Source: Acephala macrosclerotiorum (Eukaryota > Ascomycota > Leotiomycetes > Helotiales > Mollisiaceae). From it: a stretch of 64,000 nucleotides of DNA. Location of the stretch: positions 208,769 to 272,768 of the forward strand of contig MU119258.1 of the NCBI GenBank assembly GCA_014904845.1, written 5' to 3'. Of the stretch, positions 60,064-64,000 are shown piece after piece (position 1 is the stretch's first letter; every line of letters begins with the position of its first letter). Made by a program: the position numbers and the translations under genes. The notes below the pieces were generated by a model. It searched no databases. It was given only the letters and a program-made list of their open reading frames with translations, and had not been told where the DNA came from.

Positions 60064-60285
60064 ATTAATATTAATACGTTTAAAAATAATTATAAAATAT
60101 TAAAATTTTAATTTAATATTAATAATTTAATTTTTTTTTAAAAATTTTTATTTATTTATTTATATAATTAAATAAAATAAACGTAAAATTAAAAAATAAA
60201 TATTAAAATAATTATTATTAAAAGTAATAAAAATTATAATTAAAATTATTTAATCGATTATTTAAACGATTATTTAATTAAATTA
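60064..60285 (+). repeat. Dispersed direct repeat, copy B
   Basis: Second copy of the repeat at 56767, about 3.3 kb away in the same orientation, with extra inserted segments of a few tens of bases. Confidence 0.75.
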
Positions 60286-61394
60286 AATACAAAATTTTTA
60301 TTTATTAAAAAAAAATTATTTAAATAAAGTTTTTATATTTATTAAAATTTTATTATTCGAAATTTTATTATATAATTTTAAATTTTTATAATTTAATTAT
60401 TAAATTTCGTTTATTAATTTTTATATAATTTATAATATATTTTTTTAATTTAATATTATTTTTAATATTTATAATTTGTTAAAAGTTTAAATTTATTTTA
60501 ATTAATTATTTTTTTTACGAATTTTATAAGTTTTTTATAATTTTTTTTTTAATTTTTTAATAAGTTTTGTATTTTTAAATTTGATTATTTTATATTTATT
60601 AATTTTTTTTTTAAATAAATTTAAATTTTAATAATAAAATATTATTAATTTTTTTTTTAATTTTTATATATTTTTTAATTATAAATATATTTTTTATTTT
60701 ATTAAATATTTAATATTTTTTTTATAGTTTATTTTATATTTAAATTTAATAATTTATTTTTTATTTTTAATAATATTATTTTAAAATATATATATATAAA
60801 ATATTAAATAATTTAAATTTATAATTAATTAAATTTTTAATATTTTTAATTTTAAATAATTTTAATTTATTTAATAATTTTTTCGTTTTAATATTTTAAT
60901 AAATTAAATAATTCTTTTTTAAATATAAATTTTATATTATAATATATAATTAATTTAATAAATATAAATTATATATTTTTTATAAATTCTTTATATAAAA
61001 ATTTAAATTTTAATATTTTATATTATTAATTCAATTTTATATAATTTTTAATATATTTTTAATTTATAATTATAATTTGTAAAAATTAATTTTTCTTTTA
61101 TATTTTTTATTATAATATTATTATATATAAATTATATTATAAATAAAAACTTTTATTTAATTTTTAATAACATTATTAAAATTATTTAAAATTTTAATAT
61201 AAAAAATTTATTTTTTTAATATTTTATTACAATATTAAATCGATAAAAAATAAATATATAAAAATTATAAAATAAAAATATTTTCGTTAATTAAAAAAAT
61301 TAATAATTAATTATTTTCGAATTTTTAATTTTTAATTTTTTAATATTTTAAACGTTTTATTTTTAAATTATTAAAAACTTTTTTTTATTTTTAT

Positions 61395-61640
61395 TTTGAA
61401 ATATATTAATCGCAATTAATTATTTAATTTTAAATTTTAATTATTTTATTTTTTAATTATTAAAAAATATATTAATTATAATTAATTAATTATTTTTAAA
61501 TTTTAATTATTTTATTTTTATTTCGAAAGATATTAATCGCGATTAATTATTTTTTTAAATTTTAATTATTTTATAATATTTTCGAATTATTAAAAAAAAC
61601 ATTTTTAATTTTATTTTAAAATATATTAATTAAATTTAAT
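61395..61640. repeat. Degenerate tandem repeat, period about 60-70 bp, with TTAATCGCGATTAA palindrome
   Basis: Units starting ATATTAATCG(C/A) recur near 61400, 61467, 61530 and 61620. Each is followed by ATTAATTA and then AAATTTTAATTATTTTA. Confidence 0.6.
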
Positions 61641-64000
61641 TATATTTTTTTTTATATTAATATTAATTTCGATTTATTAAAAAATATTTTTTTCTTTTTA
61701 TTTTTAAAATATTTAATCGAATTTAATTATTTTCGATTTTCGATCGTTAATAATAACGTTTATAATCGCTTTTAAATTATTCGAAAATATAATTTTATTT
61801 TTATTTTAAAATATATTTCGATTTTATTTTAATAAATATATTATATTTATTTTTTTATTATTTTTTTATTTTTTTATTAATATACATTAAAATTTAATTT
61901 ATTTATTAAAAAAAAAAATTATAAAAATTTCTTTTTTTAATTTTAAATTTAAAAAAATTTATAAAAACGTAATATTCGATTCGAAAAATTAATTAATAAT
62001 CTTTTTTTTTTAAATATATAAAATTATAAAAAACTTTAATAATATTTTAAATATTTAATAAATATATATTATAATATTAATATTTAATAAATATATTATT
62101 ATTATTATTATTTAATTCTTTTTAAAAAAAATTGTAAATTTTTTTTATTAAATATTTTTATTAATATTTTTATTTATTTATTTAATAATTAAAATTTTTA
62201 TTAACGATATAATATTATAATTAAAATTTATTTTAAATACGAAATAAAATAATATTATAAATATTTAAAAAAAATTAATTATTATTAAATATTTCTTATA
62301 AATATAAAAAAAAATAATTAAATAAATTTAATAATTTTTTTTATTATATTTTTTTTATATATTTTTTTATTATTATATTTATTATATATTTATAATATTT
62401 TTATTTTTATTTTTTAATATAATATTTAAATCATAAATAAATTTTATTTTTAATTTAAAATAAATTATTTTAAATTATTTTTATATTAATATATACGTTA
62501 TTTATATTTATATTAAATTTTTATAATTAAATTTATTTTCGATCGCGTATTATTATTAATTTAATAAAGTTTAATAATTAAATAAAAAATATAAAAAATA
62601 AAAATTATATTATTATTTTTTTATATATTTATTATTATTATTTTCGATTTAATAATAATTATAATTATTATTTTCAATTTAATAATTTATTATACGAATT
62701 TAATAAAAAATTTTAAAATAATATTAATTATTTTAAAATAAAAATAAAAAATTTTAAAAAATATTTATAATAATTTTAAATGTTATTAATTATATTATAT
62801 TAAATTAAAAATAAAATATTAACGAGTTTTTATAATTTTATTATTAAATTCGTTATAATTTTTTAATTTTTTAAAAAAATTTTTTTTTTTTTTTTTTTGA
62901 AATTTTAATTTTATTATTAAAATTCGTTTTTCTTTTAAAAAATATTAATAATATTTATTTATAAAAAGTTTTTTAAAAAATTATTAAATTAAAATTAAAT
63001 AATTTACATATTATAAATTATTTAATTTATTTTAATAATAATAAATTTTATATTAATAAAAATAATTTTTAGTTTTTATTATTTTAATTTTTATTAATAT
63101 ATAAATTATTTTTAAATTCGTTTTAAAATATTTAATAAAATTAATATTTATCTTATTATATTAATTTTTTATTTTTTTTTTTCGTATATTTTTATTTAAT
63201 TTTTATTATATTTTTTTTTTCATTTAATCGATTTTTTAAAATATTTTATTTATTAATTAAATTAAATTAATTTTTATTTTATTTAATTAATTTTTCGAAT
63301 TATTTTTTTTATTAATTAAATTGAATTAATTATTATTATACGAATTATATAATTATATTAATATTAATATTTTATTTTTTAAAATTTTAATTCTTTTTAT
63401 TAAAATTTACAATTTAAAAATTTTATTTTATTTTAAATAAATTTCGTTTATTATTTAAAAAAATTTTTATAATCGTAAAAATTTTAAATTTTAAATTTTA
63501 AATAAAAATTTAAATTTAAATTCTTTTTTTTTAATTTTTATAATTTTTATATTTTAATTATATATATTAATTTATATTTATTTAAAGTTTTATTTATATT
63601 AAACGTTTTATATTCGAATTTATTTTATATTCGAATTTTATTTTATATTCGAATTTTAAAATTGTATTTTATTTTATTTTTCGATTTTATTTAATAAAAT
63701 ATTTATAATTTTAAAAAGTATTTTAAAAAACGTTATATATATAATTTTATAAAAAAATATAATAATAATAATTTTAATAATAAATTTTTATATTAAAAGT
63801 AAAAAAAAAAAAATTATTTTAAAAAAAATTAAAATTAAAATAAAAAATAAAAAAAAATTTATTATATAATTATATAATTCATTATTTTCAAATTTAAATA
63901 TATTCTTATTTTAAAAATTAAAAATAAATATTAATTAAAATATAATATATTTTTTTTAAAAATAAATTATTTTATTTTTTTTTTTTTTTTTAAATTATAA

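Larger units (their letters stand above)
54651..64000. repeat. Long AT-only, RIP-mutated block (at least 9.3 kb, runs off the right edge)
   Basis: Sequence is almost wholly A and T. Guanine and cytosine appear nearly only as isolated CpG (ATCGAT, TTCGAA, AACGTT), with some CpT/ApG. CpA and CpC are nearly absent. No ORF of note survives. Internal repeats (56767-56915 versus 60064-60285; 61395-61640) show that it was repetitive before mutation, probably nested retrotransposons. Such blocks in ascomycetes are heterochromatic and may be pericentromeric or subtelomeric. No telomere repeat is seen within the window. Confidence 0.88.

Noticed and set aside
54651..64000. Idea that the AT block is mitochondrial DNA
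   Set aside because: No mitochondrial genes or tRNAs, G/C confined to CpG, and continuity with nuclear genes. RIP-mutated nuclear repeat fits better.

Overview
The window is nuclear DNA of a filamentous ascomycete (Pezizomycotina). The evidence is short introns (42-89 bp) with GTATGT-like donors and CTAAC-like branch sites, a HET-domain protein, a hydrophobin, an ascomycete-type P450, fungal TRK and UTP4 genes, and AT-rich blocks carrying the footprint of repeat-induced point mutation (RIP). The class (Leotiomycetes or Dothideomycetes, for example) cannot be settled by eye. Several start codons and all introns below were worked out by hand from splice signals and reading-frame agreement.

Layout. 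1-6 kb: the 3' end of an RBR-type E3 ligase, a small AT-rich block, then a large minus-strand gene for an unrecognised protein whose C-terminus resembles a HicA fold. 6-10.6 kb: a three-exon hydrophobin (minus) and a six-exon cytochrome P450 (plus). 11.5-21 kb: three paralogous F-box-like genes with the same leader peptide and the same intron. Two are broken (minus strand) and one is intact with an acidic tail. A RIP-decayed terminal-inverted-repeat transposon and a four-exon multi-pass membrane protein gene lie between them. 22.6-27 kb: a decayed gene with an NCVFVT motif, an intact three-exon HET gene and a tiny secreted protein. 27.4-32.2 kb: a secreted repeat protein and a second secreted-type ORF without a start codon, separated by a hAT transposon whose transposase is full of CAG/CAA-to-stop changes. 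33-36 kb: a possible N-myristoylated protein, LTR-like debris, and a hydroxyisobutyrate-dehydrogenase-type gene that has lost its Rossmann N-terminus exactly at an AT-rich border. 37-41.3 kb: UTP4 (rRNA processing) and a UBA/CUE-like acidic protein. 42-43.5 kb: two MITE-like elements. 46-47.5 kb: PNG1 with an intact catalytic triad. 48.6-49.5 kb: an alpha/beta-hydrolase pseudogene. 50-52.8 kb: a four-exon TRK potassium transporter. From about 54.65 kb to the end there is an AT-only block of more than 9 kb with no genes, containing RIP-decayed repeats.

Conserved housekeeping genes (UTP4, PNG1, TRK) alternate with fast-evolving accessory material (HET, secreted proteins, F-box-like paralogs, decayed genes and transposons). 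This is the two-speed pattern expected next to RIP-affected AT-rich isochores. I saw no bacterial-type operons, CRISPR, rRNA or tRNA genes.
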